A stretch of DNA of 38,700 bases from Tsukamurella sp. M9C (GCF_020169415.1 NZ_JAIULG010000044.1:1-38700), one strand, 5' to 3'. Shown: positions 8,366 through 17,927, counted from the first letter of the stretch. The notes: generated from the sequence alone by a model not told the origin. Translations and numbers: made by a program.

Positions 8366-8863
8366 CTACCGGGTGACGGTGAAGGTCACGCTCGGCAGCA
8401 CGGTGAAGAGCGTGTCCACCGGGGCCGTGTAGCGGCTGATCGCCGCGGCGTCGCCCCGATCACCGGCGGCGCAGGTGTAGGCGACGGTGCGGCGTGGCGC
8501 AGCGCCGGCCGCCCGGTACGTCAGGCGGGTGGTCGACGCGCCGGGGCAGGGCGTGCCCGTGGCCGGCGCCGGCAGCGACGCCGCGTTCTGCACGAGCGCC
8601 CGCTGCGTCGCGTAGTCGAGCCGCTTCGTCTCCGTCTTCGCGGGATCGGCCGTCCCGTAGACGGTGCCGTAGCCACCGACCTTCGCCGTGGCGACGCCGC
8701 CGCGCACCGTGATGACGTACTCGACGTGGTACTCCGGCGCCGTGGACGGCCCGACGTGCGAGTAGGTCACCGTCGGGCTGCCGGCATCGGGTTCCGCCTG
8801 GACCGGGGCCACAGCTACGAGCGGGAGCGCGGCGCACGCGACGCCCGCGACGAGCTTCTTCAT
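8366..8863 (-). CDS. Small secreted hypothetical protein
   Basis: A 165-residue protein with a clear Sec signal peptide: MKKLVAGVACAALPLVAVAP followed by VQAEP, with probable cleavage after QA. The mature part is rich in beta-type sequence (VTYSHVG, YVITVRGGVATAKVGGYG) and has two cysteines (TPCPG and YTCAA) that may form a disulfide. I recognise no domain. The start is supported by a TAGCTT -10 six bases upstream whose first three bases are the TAG stop codon of ptrB. It is transcribed in the same direction as ptrB and ends at the exporter terminator. Confidence 0.75.
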   Translation of the reverse strand: MKKLVAGVACAALPLVAVAPVQAEPDAGSPTVTYSHVGPSTAPEYHVEYVITVRGGVATAKVGGYGTVYGTADPAKTETKRLDYATQRALVQNAASLPAPATGTPCPGASTTRLTYRAAGAAPRRTVAYTCAAGDRGDAAAISRYTAPVDTLFTVLPSVTFTVTR

Positions 8864-8869
8864 GACTGC

Positions 8870-8875
8870 AAGCTA
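8870..8875 (-). promoter_or_regulatory. -10 element (TAGCTT) built on the ptrB stop codon
   Basis: The bases TAG are the stop codon of ptrB (8873-8875) and the hexamer is followed by six bases and the ATG at 8863. Confidence 0.45.
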
Positions 8876-10963
8876 CTGCGCGGCGCCCAGCCTGTCGAGG
8901 ACCCAGGCGTACTCGAACGCCGTCTCGCGCCACTTCGCGTACCGCCCGCTGACGCCGGCGTGGCCGGCGACCATCTCGGTCTTGAGCAGGATCTGGTCGC
9001 CGGACGTGCTGTGGTCGAGGAGCTTCGCCACCCACTTCGCGGGCTCCGTGGGGAGCACGCGGGTGTCGTTGAGCGAGGTGGTGGCGAGGATCGCCGGGTA
9101 GGGCTTCGCGGCGACGTTCTCGTACGGCGAGTAGTCGCGCATGTACCGGTACACCTCGGCGCTCTCGAGCGGGTTGCCCCACTCGTCCCACTCCCCCACG
9201 GTGAGCGGCAGGCTCGGGTCGAGGATCGAGGTGAGCGGGTCCACGAAGGGCACGTCGGCGACGATGCCGGAGAACAGCTCCGGCGCCAGGTTCGCGACGG
9301 CGCCCACGAGCAGGCCGCCGGCGCTGCCGCCCATCGCCACCAGCCGCCGCGGCTCCGCGCGGCCGGTGTCCACGAGATGTCGTGCGACGTCGACGAAGTC
9401 GGTGAAGGTGTTCCGCTTCTCCAGCTGCTTGCCATGGTCGTACCAGGCGCGCCCCATCTCGCCGCCGCCGCGCACGTGCGCCACGACGAACGCCACGCCG
9501 CGGTCCATGAGCGAGAGCCGGGCGACCGAGAACCACGGGTCGAGCGTGGCCTCGTACGAGCCGTACCCGTACAGCAGGGTGGGGGCCGGACCGTCGCCGG
9601 TGTCCTTGCGACGCACCACGGACACGGGGATCCGCGCACCGTCGCCGGCGGTCACCCAGAGCCGCTCGGCGGTGTACAGCGAGGCGTCGTAGCCGGGGAC
9701 GTTGGCCCGCTTGAGCACCGTCTGCTCCCCCGTCGCCGGGTCGAGCTCGAGGACGGTGCCCGGGGTCACGAAGGACTCGTAGGCGAGGCGCAGCCGCGGC
9801 GCGTCCCACTCCGGGTTCGCGGCGGGACCGAGGTTCACCAGCTCCTCGCCCGGGTCCCACTCGGTGAACTCCGGCGCGGCCGTGGCCGCGGCGAGCGCGA
9901 GGCGGGGCAGGCCGCCCCGTCGGTACCCGAGGGCGAGCCGTCGGGCGTAGGCGTCCACGTACTCGAGCCGCACGTCGTCACGGTGCGGAACGAGGACCGT
10001 CCACTCCTCGGGAGCGTCGACGGAGGCCGACGCCAGTTCGAAGTTGATGCCGGTGCGATTGTGCAGGAACAGGAACCGGTCCTCGCCGCCGAGGACCGCG
10101 TGCTCCACCGAGTACTCGACGTCCTCCTCACGGGGCCGCAGAACGCGGAACTCGCCCGTCGGATCGGTGGCGTCGAGGACGTGCGTCTCGGAGCTCAGCG
10201 TCGACGAGGCGGCGATCATGAGGTACTTCTCGCTGCGGGTCAGCCCGATGCCGACGCCGAAGCGCTGGTCCGTCTCGTGGAAGACCTTCACGTCAGCTGC
10301 GGTCGAACCGATCTCGTGTCGCCAGATCGTGTCGGCGCGCCACGCGTCGTCGACGGTGGTGTAGAACAGGTGCCGCCCGTCGAGGGCCCAGGTGGCCCCG
10401 TAGAAGGCGTTCTCGACCGTGTCGGGCAACAGCTCGCCCGTGTCGATGTTCCGCACGCGCAGCGTGAACCGCTCGTCGCCGTCGGTGTCCAGCGAGAAGG
10501 CGAGGAGGGCACCGTCGGGCGAGACGGAGGCGGCGCCGACGGCGATGTACTCGTGCCCCTCGGCCTCGACGTTGAGGTCGAGGAGCACCTGCTCGCCGGG
10601 CAGCGGCTCGTCGGAGAGGACCGGCGGGGTCCAGTCGTCGGGTCCGGTGATCGGTGCGCGGCAGTGGATCCCGTACTGCTTACCCTCGACGGTGCGCGCG
10701 TAGTACCAGTATCCCTTGCGGCGCTGCGGGACCGACATGTCGGTCTCCTGGGTGTGCGCCTTGATCTCACCGAAGATCGCCTCGCGCAGTGGCTCGTGGG
10801 CCGCGGTGGCCGCCTCGGTGAAGGCGTTGTGGGCGCGGAGGTAGTCGAGCACCTCCGCGTCGGAGGTGTCGGCGAGCCAGGCGTAGTCGTCGATCACGGT
10901 GTCGCCGTGGAAGGTCCGCGGGGCCGGAACCTTCTTCGCGACGGGCTGGGCCGGGGCGCTCAT
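8873..10963 (-). CDS. ptrB: Oligopeptidase B (S9A serine peptidase, protease II)
   Basis: A 696-residue prolyl-oligopeptidase-family enzyme. It cleaves short peptides after basic residues. An N-terminal beta-propeller region is followed by the alpha/beta hydrolase domain with Ser547 in MGGSAGG, Asp633 in SLNDTRV and His668 in [14 protein letters not shown] precedes them. The ATG at 10963 overlaps the purC stop (ATGA). In M. tuberculosis the equivalent gene is annotated as two pieces (ptrBa, ptrBb); here the frame is intact. It is probably cytosolic and translationally coupled to purC. Confidence 0.94.
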   Translation of the reverse strand: MSAPAQPVAKKVPAPRTFHGDTVIDDYAWLADTSDAEVLDYLRAHNAFTEAATAAHEPLREAIFGEIKAHTQETDMSVPQRRKGYWYYARTVEGKQYGIHCRAPITGPDDWTPPVLSDEPLPGEQVLLDLNVEAEGHEYIAVGAASVSPDGALLAFSLDTDGDERFTLRVRNIDTGELLPDTVENAFYGATWALDGRHLFYTTVDDAWRADTIWRHEIGSTAADVKVFHETDQRFGVGIGLTRSEKYLMIAASSTLSSETHVLDATDPTGEFRVLRPREEDVEYSVEHAVLGGEDRFLFLHNRTGINFELASASVDAPEEWTVLVPHRDDVRLEYVDAYARRLALGYRRGGLPRLALAAATAAPEFTEWDPGEELVNLGPAANPEWDAPRLRLAYESFVTPGTVLELDPATGEQTVLKRANVPGYDASLYTAERLWVTAGDGARIPVSVVRRKDTGDGPAPTLLYGYGSYEATLDPWFSVARLSLMDRGVAFVVAHVRGGGEMGRAWYDHGKQLEKRNTFTDFVDVARHLVDTGRAEPRRLVAMGGSAGGLLVGAVANLAPELFSGIVADVPFVDPLTSILDPSLPLTVGEWDEWGNPLESAEVYRYMRDYSPYENVAAKPYPAILATTSLNDTRVLPTEPAKWVAKLLDHSTSGDQILLKTEMVAGHAGVSGRYAKWRETAFEYAWVLDRLGAAQ

Positions 10964-11850
10964 GCCGCTCCGCCCGGCCAGTCGGCGAAGCTCAGGCCCG
11001 AGATGCGCTCGTAGGCCTCGATGTAGCGGGCGCGGGTGCGCTCCACCACGTCGGCGGGCAGGGGTGGCGGCGGGGTGCCGGTGTCGGTGGACCAGCCGGA
11101 TTCCTTGGTGAGCCAGTCGCGCACGATCTGCTTGTCGAAGCTGGGCAGGGCCTTGCCGGGCTCGTAGAGCGCGCCGTCCCAGTAGCGGGAGGAGTCGGGC
11201 GTGAGCACCTCGTCGGCGAGGAGGAGGTCCCCGTCGGAGCTGCGACCGAACTCGAACTTGGTGTCCGCGAGGATGATCCCGCGTTCGCGGGCGATGTCGG
11301 CGCCGCGCGCGTAGACGTCGAGGGTGAGCTCGCGCAGCCGCGTCGCCAGCTCGAGGCCGACGTCCTCGGCGACGCGCTCGAAGGAGACGTTCTCGTCGTG
11401 GTCGCCGACGGCGGCCTTGGTCGCGGGGGTGAAGATCGGCGGGTCGATGCGGCTGCCGTCGACCAGGCCCTCCGGGAGGGGCACGCCGCACACCTCGCCG
11501 TTCGCGCGGTACTCCTTGAGGCCGGAGCCCGTGAGGTAGCCGCGGGCGACGCACTCCACCGGCACCATGTCGAGCCGGCGCGTGACGAGCGCGCGGCCCA
11601 GCACCGACTCGGGGATGCGCGGATCATCGGCCGGCCCGGCCAGATGGTTCGGCACGCCGAGCGCGTCGAAGAAGAAGACCGACATCGCCGTGAGCACGCG
11701 CCCCTTGTCGGGGATCGCGGTGTCCAGGATGTAGTCGTAGGCGCTGATCCGGTCGCTCGCGACGAGCAGCAGGTGCTCGTCGTCGATCTCGTACAGCTCG
11801 CGGACCTTGCCCGAGTAGATCGGCGTGTATTCGCTCAGTTCAGGACGCAC
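10960..11850 (-). CDS. purC: Phosphoribosylaminoimidazole-succinocarboxamide synthase
   Basis: A 296-residue SAICAR synthetase, which joins aspartate to CAIR using ATP in purine synthesis. The family features are the N-terminal [11 protein letters not shown] nucleotide loop, [21 protein letters not shown] and [11 protein letters not shown]. The start is GTG at 11848-11850, preceded by TAGGGT and six bases, so the message is predicted to be leaderless. It is first in a two-gene unit with ptrB, overlapping by four bases. Confidence 0.97.
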   Translation of the reverse strand: MRPELSEYTPIYSGKVRELYEIDDEHLLLVASDRISAYDYILDTAIPDKGRVLTAMSVFFFDALGVPNHLAGPADDPRIPESVLGRALVTRRLDMVPVECVARGYLTGSGLKEYRANGEVCGVPLPEGLVDGSRIDPPIFTPATKAAVGDHDENVSFERVAEDVGLELATRLRELTLDVYARGADIARERGIILADTKFEFGRSSDGDLLLADEVLTPDSSRYWDGALYEPGKALPSFDKQIVRDWLTKESGWSTDTGTPPPPLPADVVERTRARYIEAYERISGLSFADWPGGAA

Positions 11851-11856
11851 TCCGCC

Positions 11857-11862
11857 ACCCTA
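11857..11862 (-). promoter_or_regulatory. -10 element (TAGGGT), leaderless promoter of purC
   Basis: The hexamer is followed by six bases and the GTG start of purC. Confidence 0.5.
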
Positions 11863-11937
11863 TCGCCTGACGGTTCCCCGCGGATTCGGCGGGCGAATCG
11901 CAGGTCGCGGCCGCCGGAACCGCAGGGAACCGGTGGG

Positions 11938-13365
11938 TCAGAGGATGGGGGCGGGGGTGTAGCCGGCGGCGTCGGGGTACTTCGCGACCAGTTGCTCGAC
12001 GTCGGCGACGACCTGGGCGACCTGGGCCTCGGCGGCGCCGGTGAAGGCGGCGCGGTCCGCCAGCGCCGCATCGAGATCCGCGCGCGACAGGCCGAGGCGG
12101 GAGTCACCGGCGAGGCGATCCAACAGGTCGGGCTCCTTGCCCTCCTCGCGCATCGCCAGCGCGACGGCGACGGCGTGCTCCTTGATCGCCTCGTGCGCGA
12201 CCTCGCGGCCGACGCCCGCGCGCACCGCGGCCATGAGCACGCGGGTGGTGGCGAGGAAGGGCAGGTAGCGGTTCAGCTCGTTCTCGATCACGGCCGGGTA
12301 GGCGCCGAACTCGTCGAGGACGGTCAGGAAGGTCTCGAAGAGGCCGTCGATCGCGAAGAACGAGTCCGGCAGGGCCACGCGGCGGATCACGGAGCAGAAG
12401 ACGTCGCCCTCGTTCCACTGCGAGCCCGCCATCTCGGCCGCCATCGAGCCGTAGCCGCGCAGGATCACGGTGAGGCCGTTGACGCGCTCGCAGGAGCGGG
12501 TGTTCATCTTGTGCGGCATCGCGGAGCTGCCCACCTGGCCGGGCTGGAAGCCCTCGGTGACCAGTTCGTGCCCGGCCATGAGCCGGATCGTCGTGGCCAT
12601 CGACGACGGTCCCGCCGCCACCTGGACCAGGGCGCTCACCACGTCGTGATCGAGCGAGCGCGGGTACACCTGGCCGACGGAGACGAAGGACTGCGAGAAG
12701 CCCAGGTGCTCCGCCACCCGCGACTCCAGCTCGGCGAGCTTGGCGGCGTCGCCGCCGAGGAGGTCGAGCATGTCCTGCGAGGTGCCCATCGGGCCCTTGA
12801 TGCCGCGCAGCGGGTAGCGGCCGATGAGGTCCTCGAGGCGGGCGATCGCCACCAGCAGCTCGTTGGCGGCGGACGCGAAGCGCTTGCCCAGCGTCGTGGC
12901 CTGCGCCGCGACGTTGTGCGAGCGGCCCGCCATCACGACGGACGAGTACTGCGCGGCCCGCTCGGCGAGCCGGGCCGCCACGGCCACGGCGTGGTCGCGG
13001 ACGTACTCCAGCGAGCGCAGCACCTGCAGCTGCTCGACGTTCTCCGTCAGGTCGCGCGAGGTCATGCCCTTGTGGATCTGCTCGAAGCCCGCGAGGTCGC
13101 TGAACTCCTCGATCCGCGCCTTCACGTCGTGCCGGGTGATCCGCTCGCGCTCCGCGATCGACGCCAGGTCCACCTGGTCGACGACCTTCTCGTAGGCCTC
13201 GACGGCACCGTCGGGCACGTCGATCCCGAGGTCGCGCTGCGCCTTGAGCACCGCGATCCACAGCTGGCGCTCCAGCACGATCTTGTACTCCGGCGACCAC
13301 AGCTCGCGCATGCGCGGGCTGGCGTACCGGTTGGCGAGGACGTCGGGGATGCGGGGAGTGCTCAC
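11938..13365 (-). CDS. purB: Adenylosuccinate lyase
   Basis: A 475-residue member of the fumarase/aspartase superfamily. It removes fumarate from SAICAR and from adenylosuccinate, so it follows PurC directly in the pathway. The superfamily signature QVGSSAMPHKMNTRSCERV is present, as are MTSRDLTEN and GRSHNVAAQ with the catalytic histidine. The start is GTG at 13363-13365. GATAAT, close to the -10 consensus, is placed six bases upstream. It has its own promoter and is separated from purC by 87 bp. Confidence 0.97.
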   Translation of the reverse strand: MSTPRIPDVLANRYASPRMRELWSPEYKIVLERQLWIAVLKAQRDLGIDVPDGAVEAYEKVVDQVDLASIAERERITRHDVKARIEEFSDLAGFEQIHKGMTSRDLTENVEQLQVLRSLEYVRDHAVAVAARLAERAAQYSSVVMAGRSHNVAAQATTLGKRFASAANELLVAIARLEDLIGRYPLRGIKGPMGTSQDMLDLLGGDAAKLAELESRVAEHLGFSQSFVSVGQVYPRSLDHDVVSALVQVAAGPSSMATTIRLMAGHELVTEGFQPGQVGSSAMPHKMNTRSCERVNGLTVILRGYGSMAAEMAGSQWNEGDVFCSVIRRVALPDSFFAIDGLFETFLTVLDEFGAYPAVIENELNRYLPFLATTRVLMAAVRAGVGREVAHEAIKEHAVAVALAMREEGKEPDLLDRLAGDSRLGLSRADLDAALADRAAFTGAAEAQVAQVVADVEQLVAKYPDAAGYTPAPIL

Positions 13366-13371
13366 CCCGCG

Positions 13372-13377
13372 ATTATC
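13372..13377 (-). promoter_or_regulatory. -10 element (GATAAT), leaderless promoter of purB
   Basis: GATAAT differs from TATAAT at one base. It is followed by six bases and the GTG start. Confidence 0.6.
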
Positions 13378-13423
13378 TCATGCACGGATGACACACCCGA
13401 CCGTGGAAGGAACGGGGCTCCGC

Positions 13424-14035
13424 TCAGGGATGCAGGGGCGCGAGATCGTCGACGACGGTGCCGAGCGCCTCGCGCACGGCGCGGGGCACGTCCGCCCCGT
13501 GGGTGGTCAACGCCGCGAGGACGGCGCCGTCCTCGATGGCCATCAGCCGATCGACGCCCGGCCCCGTCGCCCGGCGACCCGAGCGGGTGAGCACCTCGAC
13601 GTGCAGCTCCGCCAGGACGTTCCGGACCTGCGCCTGCAGGCGGGTGAGCTCGGGATCCCGCGTGCACAGCACCATCCGCTCGTACCGCGAGACCAGCGCG
13701 CCGCGCTCGGCGGCGGTGTCGCAGGCGAAGAAGACCGAGGTGAGGAGCTTCGCGAGCGCCGAATCGCCGCGCTTGCGCCGGCTCACGGCCTCTACGCGGC
13801 CGCGGACCGCGGCGAGGTCCAGCTCGCCCGCGTACGCGACGGCGTTGGACAGCAGGTCGCCCAGCGACTCGAAGTAGTAGGTCGTGGCCGCCAGGGGGAT
13901 GTGCGCACGGTGCGCCACCGCCCTGTGCCGCACCGATTCGAAGCCGCCCTCGACGAGGAGCTCCCCGGCCGCCGCCACAAGGGCCGCGCGCCGGCGCTCA
14001 CCCTTGGGCGTGGTCGCGGCTGTCATCTGGGACAT
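13424..14035 (-). CDS. TetR family transcriptional regulator
   Basis: A 203-residue regulator with an N-terminal TetR helix-turn-helix: ERRRAALVAAAGELLVEGG, then VRHRAVAHRAHIPLAATTYYF near residues 30-55. The C-terminal ligand domain is alpha-helical and has an RTV-type tail of acidic and Val residues. The ATG at 14035 is chosen; an ATG nine bases further in (14026) is equally possible, as neither has a strong Shine-Dalgarno sequence. It lies between purB and purD on the same strand with no coupling, so its target may be itself or an unlinked gene. Confidence 0.85.
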   Translation of the reverse strand: MSQMTAATTPKGERRRAALVAAAGELLVEGGFESVRHRAVAHRAHIPLAATTYYFESLGDLLSNAVAYAGELDLAAVRGRVEAVSRRKRGDSALAKLLTSVFFACDTAAERGALVSRYERMVLCTRDPELTRLQAQVRNVLAELHVEVLTRSGRRATGPGVDRLMAIEDGAVLAALTTHGADVPRAVREALGTVVDDLAPLHP

Positions 14036-14114
14036 GCTGCCAGCACGTCCCGCCCGGCCTGAGGGTTTCGACCAAATCGTCGGCACCCATCCGCGCCGAC
14101 ATCGGACAAAAGCG

Positions 14115-15353
14115 CTACTGCAAGGCCTGGTGACCGATGTCCGTGCGGAAATGACTGCCCGGCAGCTTGATCCGCTCGAGCTTGGCGTAGGCGTCCGCGC
14201 GGGCCGCTCCCAGGTCGTCGCCGACACCGACCACGTTGAGCACGCGGCCGCCGTTCGAGACGAGGCGTCCGTCGGCGTCGACGGCCGTCCCGGCGTGGTA
14301 GATCCCCGCGCCGTCGGCGCCGGTGATGACGTCGCCCTTGCGCGGCGTCGCCGGGTAGTTCTCGGCGGCGAGCACCACGGTGATAGCCGCACCGTCGCGC
14401 CACCGGAGCGGGGGCAGCGCGCCGAGCGCGCCCGTGGCGGTGGCGTTCAGCGCCTCGCCGAGCGGCGACTCCAGGAGGCTCAGCACGGCCTGCGTCTCGG
14501 GGTCGCCGAAGCGGCAGTTGAACTCGACGACGGCCGGCCCCTCGGAGCCCATGGCGAGGCCTGCGTAGAGCAGGCCGGAGAACGGGGTGCCGCGGCGCAC
14601 CATCTCGCGCGCGACGGGCCGCACGACGGTCTCGACGATCTCGTCGACCGCGCCGTCGGCGAGCCAGGGCAGCGGGGCGTAGGCGCCCATGCCGCCTGTG
14701 TTGGGGCCGGTGTCGCCGTCGCCGACGCGCTTGTGGTCCTGCGCGGGCAGCAGCGGGACGACATCCTCACCGTCGACGAGGCAGAACAGGGAGACCTCGG
14801 GGCCGTCGAGGAAGGACTCGAGCAGCGCGGGCCGGCCGGACTCGATGAGGTCGGCGGCGTGCGCCCGGGCCGCGGCGCGGTCCGCGGTGACGACGACGCC
14901 CTTGCCAGCGGCCAGGCCGTCGTCCTTGACGACCCAGGTGGGTCCGAAGCGGTCGAGCGCGGCGTCGATCTCCGCGGGGCTGTCGACGATCTCGCTGCGC
15001 GCGGTGCGCACGCCGGCGGCGTCCATGACGTCCTTGGCGAAGGCCTTCGAGCCCTCGATCTGCGCCGCGGCGGCGGACGGGCCGAAGACGGCGATGCCGC
15101 TGGCCCGGACCGCGTCGGCGACGCCGAGGACCAGCGGGACCTCGGGGCCGATCACCACGAGGTCGGCGCCGAGGCGCTCGGCGAGCGCCGCGACCTCGTC
15201 GCCGGAGGAGGCGTCGACGTCGTGGTTCGTCGCGATCGCCGCGGTGCCCGGGTTGCCCGGGGCCGCATGGAGCTCGGTGACCTGCGGGTCACGGGTGAGC
15301 GCGTCGAGGAGGGCGTGTTCGCGGCCGCCGGTGCCGATGACGAGTACTCGCAC
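14115..15353 (-). CDS. purD: Phosphoribosylamine-glycine ligase
   Basis: A 412-residue ATP-grasp enzyme making GAR, the second step of purine synthesis. The N-terminus [14 protein letters not shown], the ATP-grasp segment [29 protein letters not shown] and [14 protein letters not shown] are typical. The start is placed at the GTG at 15353 (MRVLVIG), the usual PurD N-terminus, because TAGTGT lies seven bases before it. An in-frame ATG six bases upstream (15359) would leave the -10 only one base from the start. It is divergent from the HIT gene. Confidence 0.95.
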   Translation of the reverse strand: MRVLVIGTGGREHALLDALTRDPQVTELHAAPGNPGTAAIATNHDVDASSGDEVAALAERLGADLVVIGPEVPLVLGVADAVRASGIAVFGPSAAAAQIEGSKAFAKDVMDAAGVRTARSEIVDSPAEIDAALDRFGPTWVVKDDGLAAGKGVVVTADRAAARAHAADLIESGRPALLESFLDGPEVSLFCLVDGEDVVPLLPAQDHKRVGDGDTGPNTGGMGAYAPLPWLADGAVDEIVETVVRPVAREMVRRGTPFSGLLYAGLAMGSEGPAVVEFNCRFGDPETQAVLSLLESPLGEALNATATGALGALPPLRWRDGAAITVVLAAENYPATPRKGDVITGADGAGIYHAGTAVDADGRLVSNGGRVLNVVGVGDDLGAARADAYAKLERIKLPGSHFRTDIGHQALQ

Positions 15354-15360
15354 GGCCATG

Positions 15361-15386
15361 ACACTACCGGGCACCTCCACTAGCCT
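15361..15386. promoter_or_regulatory. Divergent leaderless promoters of purD and the HIT gene
   Basis: On the minus strand TAGTGT (15361-15366) is seven bases before the purD GTG. On the plus strand TAGCCT (15381-15386) is six bases before the HIT ATG. The two hexamers are only 14 bp apart, so the promoters must share DNA for their -35 regions. Confidence 0.5.
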
Positions 15387-15392
15387 GGCCCC

Positions 15393-15794
15393 ATGGCATC
15401 CGTCTTCTCGAAGATCATCGCCGGCGAGCTCCCGGGCCGGTTCGTGTACCAGGACGATTCGGTGGTGGCGTTCCTGACCATCGGCCCCCTCACGCAGGGC
15501 CACGTGCTGGTGGTGCCGCGCGAGGAGGTGGACCACTGGGAGTCGATCGACGACGAGCTGTGGGCCCACCTCAACGACGTCGCACGCAAGATCGGTCGGG
15601 CGGTCAAGCGCGCCTTCGACGCGCCGCGCGCGGGCCTGATCGTCGCCGGCTTCGAGATCCCGCACCTGCACCTGCACGTCTTCCCGGCGTACGGGCTCAC
15701 CGACTTCGACTTCACCAACGTCGACCCGAACCCGAGCGCCGATTCGCTCGACGAGGCCCAGACCAAGATCGTCGAGGCGCTCGCCGCGGAGTGA
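15393..15794 (+). CDS. HIT family nucleotide hydrolase
   Basis: A 133-residue histidine-triad protein, an AMP-lysine/phosphoramidate hydrolase of the HINT/HIT branch. The triad is HLHLHVFP (His91, His93, His95), with His93 the expected nucleophile. CVFSKI-like opening [12 protein letters not shown] and [13 protein letters not shown] are conserved. The position beside phoPR matches the HIT gene next to phoR in M. tuberculosis. The substrate in vivo is unknown. A TAGCCT hexamer six bases before the ATG predicts a leaderless message. Confidence 0.93.
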   Translation: MASVFSKIIAGELPGRFVYQDDSVVAFLTIGPLTQGHVLVVPREEVDHWESIDDELWAHLNDVARKIGRAVKRAFDAPRAGLIVAGFEIPHLHLHVFPAYGLTDFDFTNVDPNPSADSLDEAQTKIVEALAAE

Positions 15795-15803
15795 CCGCGG
15801 TCA
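15792..15803. other. Palindrome formed by two convergent stop codons
   Basis: TGACCGCGGTCA contains the TGA of the HIT gene at one end and the TGA of phoR at the other. It is a perfect 12-bp palindrome with no loop, so it is not a good terminator. Confidence 0.4.
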
Positions 15804-17207
15804 GCGGGGCAGGCGCACTGTGAACGTCGCGCCCTCCCCCGGCGCGGTGTCGACGGTGACGGTGCCCCCGTGCCGCTCGACGATGCCGTGGACGATCGAC
15901 AGGCCCAGGCCCGCGCCGCCGCTGCCGCGGCTGCGGGAGGAGTCGGTGCGGTAGAAGCGTTCGAAGACGCGCGCGGCCTCGTCGGGCTCCATCCCCGGCC
16001 CGGTGTCGGCGACGGACAGCACCACCGCGCCCGGCTCCTCGGCGAGCCGGACGCGCACCGTCGCCTCGTCGGGCGTGTGCCGCAGCGCGTTCGAGACCAG
16101 GTTGGTGACCACCTGGTGCAGGCGGTCCCGGTCGCCGGTCAGTGCGACGGGGCCGGCACCGTCGACCTCGAGCGCGATGTCCCGGCCCGGCTCGCGTGCC
16201 TGCGCGGCGTGCACCACGTCGTCGGCGACCGCGGTGAGGTCGACGGTGTCCGAGGCCAGCGGCCGGCGGGCGTCCAGGCGCGCAAGCAGCAGGAGATCCT
16301 CCACGAGCAGGCCCATCCGCTCCGCCTCGGACTCGATGCGCGACATGACGAAGCCGGTGTCGTCGGTGGCGCCCTGCCGGTACAGCTCGGCGAAGCCGCG
16401 GATCGACGTGAGCGGGGTACGCAGCTCGTGCGAGGCGTCGCCGACGAAACGGCGCATCCGCTCCTCGTCGGCGCGCGCCCGCTCCTCCGACGATGCGACG
16501 CGGTCGAACGAGTCCTGGACCTGGTGCAGCATCGTGTTGATCGACGTCGAGAGCCGGCCGACCTCGGTGTGCGGCGGCGCCTCGGGGACGCGGCGCGTGA
16601 GGTCCCCCGCCGCGATGGCCTCGGCGGTGGCCTCCACCTCCTCGAGCGGGCGGAGCGAGCGCCGCACCACGAGGTAGCCGAGGCCGCCCGCGATGACGAG
16701 GACGCCGCCGCCGATGAGCAGTTCCAGCACGATCATGGCGCGCAGGGTCGAATCGACGTCCGAGAGCGTGACCGCGACGAAGGCCACGCCGTACTGCGAA
16801 CTCGACTGCACGACGCGCCACTGCGGCCCCTTGCCGCCGACGGAGCGCACGGTGACGGCGTCGCCGTGCAGGTCGCCGAGGCCGGACAGGTCCGGCTGCT
16901 CGGTGAAATCGGGGTTGCTGATCCGCAGCTGGGTGCCGTCCGGCAGGAAGACCGCCTGGTAGAAGCGGGTGGGCGGAGGCTTGCTGCCGCGCACCGGCTC
17001 CGGCAGGCTCGGCTTCGGGCGGGCCCAGGTGTCGGCGGCCTGCCGCAGCGTCTGATCCTCGCGGGAGAGGAGCTGATCCTTCATCGCCGCGGTCAGTGCG
17101 GTGCCGGAGGCGAGCAGGCCCAGGAAGACGAGGCCGACGACCAGCGCAACGAGCGATAGGCGCAGCGGCACGCGGGACGCGAACGAGGTGTTCGGGGTCG
17201 AACCCAT
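15801..17207 (-). CDS. phoR: Sensor histidine kinase, PhoR orthologue
   Basis: A 468-residue membrane kinase. TM1 spans about 17-40, an extracytoplasmic sensor domain about 41-157 and TM2 about 158-181, followed by a HAMP segment (RRSLRPLEEVEATAEAIAAG). The phosphoacceptor is His260 in GDASHELRTPLTSIRG. The ATPase domain has NLVSNALRHTP, DTGPGMEPDEA, VFERFYR and GGAGLGLSIV. It follows phoP with six bases between them. The partner's near identity to M. tuberculosis PhoP and the HIT neighbour support the PhoR call. In that species PhoPR controls acid response and surface lipids; whether this holds here is inference. Confidence 0.93.
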   Translation of the reverse strand: MGSTPNTSFASRVPLRLSLVALVVGLVFLGLLASGTALTAAMKDQLLSREDQTLRQAADTWARPKPSLPEPVRGSKPPPTRFYQAVFLPDGTQLRISNPDFTEQPDLSGLGDLHGDAVTVRSVGGKGPQWRVVQSSSQYGVAFVAVTLSDVDSTLRAMIVLELLIGGGVLVIAGGLGYLVVRRSLRPLEEVEATAEAIAAGDLTRRVPEAPPHTEVGRLSTSINTMLHQVQDSFDRVASSEERARADEERMRRFVGDASHELRTPLTSIRGFAELYRQGATDDTGFVMSRIESEAERMGLLVEDLLLLARLDARRPLASDTVDLTAVADDVVHAAQAREPGRDIALEVDGAGPVALTGDRDRLHQVVTNLVSNALRHTPDEATVRVRLAEEPGAVVLSVADTGPGMEPDEAARVFERFYRTDSSRSRGSGGAGLGLSIVHGIVERHGGTVTVDTAPGEGATFTVRLPR

Positions 17208-17213
17208 GCGGGC

Positions 17214-17921
17214 CTACCGGGGTTCGCGGAGTACGTACCCCACGCCGCGGAGGGTGTGGATCAGCCGCTTCTCGCCCGTGTCGACCTTGCGGCGCAGGTA
17301 GGAGACGTAGGACTCGACGACGTTGACGTCGCCGCCGAAGTCGTAGTGCCAGACGTGGTCGAGGATCCTCGGCTTCGACAGCACCACCCCGGCGTTGACC
17401 ATGAAGTAGCGCAGCAGCGTGAACTCGGTGGGTGAGAGCGAGACCAGCTCGCCCGCCTTCCACACCTCGTGCGTCTCGTCGTCCAGCTCGAGGTCGGCGA
17501 AGGTCAGGCGGGTCGAGGCCTCGTCCTCGCCGAAGCCGTGGCGCCGCAGCAGCACGTTGATCCGGGCCACGACCTCCTCGAGGCTGAACGGCTTGGTGAC
17601 GTAGTCGTCGCCGCCCAGCGTGAGGCCGGCGACCTTGTCCTCGACCGAATCGCGCGCCGTGAGGAACAGCGCGGGCGCCTCGATGCCGTCCTGGCGCAGC
17701 CGCTTGAGCAGGCCGAGGCCGTCCATGCCCGGCATCATGATGTCGAGCACCATGACGTCGGGCCGGAAGGTGCGCATGCGATCGAGCGCGGCGGGGCCGT
17801 CCGGGGCAACCGCCACGTCGAAGCCCTGGAACTTCAGGCTGACCTGCAGCAGCTCCCGGATGCTCTGCTCGTCGTCGACCACGAGCACGCGGGGCATCGA
17901 TTCGTCTTTCGCACTGGACAC
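17214..17921 (-). CDS. phoP: OmpR-family response regulator, PhoP orthologue
   Basis: A 235-residue response regulator. The receiver domain has acidic pocket VVDDE, phosphoacceptor Asp60 in VMVLDIMMPG and the conserved Lys in YVTKPFSL. The C-terminal winged helix runs from LTFADLELD through SPTEFTLLRYF to RTLRGVGYVLREPR. From memory this is very close to M. tuberculosis PhoP, and closer than to other OmpR regulators. Two starts are possible: GTG at 17921, six bases after a CACTAT hexamer, and ATG at 17897 with GAAAGA upstream. I chose the first. A PhoP-box-like direct repeat lies upstream, suggesting autoregulation. Confidence 0.94.
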   Translation of the reverse strand: MSSAKDESMPRVLVVDDEQSIRELLQVSLKFQGFDVAVAPDGPAALDRMRTFRPDVMVLDIMMPGMDGLGLLKRLRQDGIEAPALFLTARDSVEDKVAGLTLGGDDYVTKPFSLEEVVARINVLLRRHGFGEDEASTRLTFADLELDDETHEVWKAGELVSLSPTEFTLLRYFMVNAGVVLSKPRILDHVWHYDFGGDVNVVESYVSYLRRKVDTGEKRLIHTLRGVGYVLREPR

Positions 17922-17927
17922 ACCGCC

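Noticed and set aside
9000-10963. ptrB as a split gene, as in M. tuberculosis
   Set aside because: The frame is continuous from the ATG at 10963 to the TAG at 8873 and all triad residues are in one frame.
8726-11014. A 762-codon plus-strand frame across ptrB
   Set aside because: It is antisense to ptrB, which has its full catalytic triad. The frame has Val/Arg/Glu-rich sequence without any domain.
13366-13423. A terminator or small gene between purB and the TetR gene
   Set aside because: Only the purB promoter is visible; no hairpin and no frame with a start.
16000-17200. phoPR as a TcrXY or MtrAB type system
   Set aside because: The regulator sequence (VSLKFQGF, RLTFADLELDDETHEVWKAG, LRYF...NAG) matches PhoP, and the HIT gene neighbour supports it.
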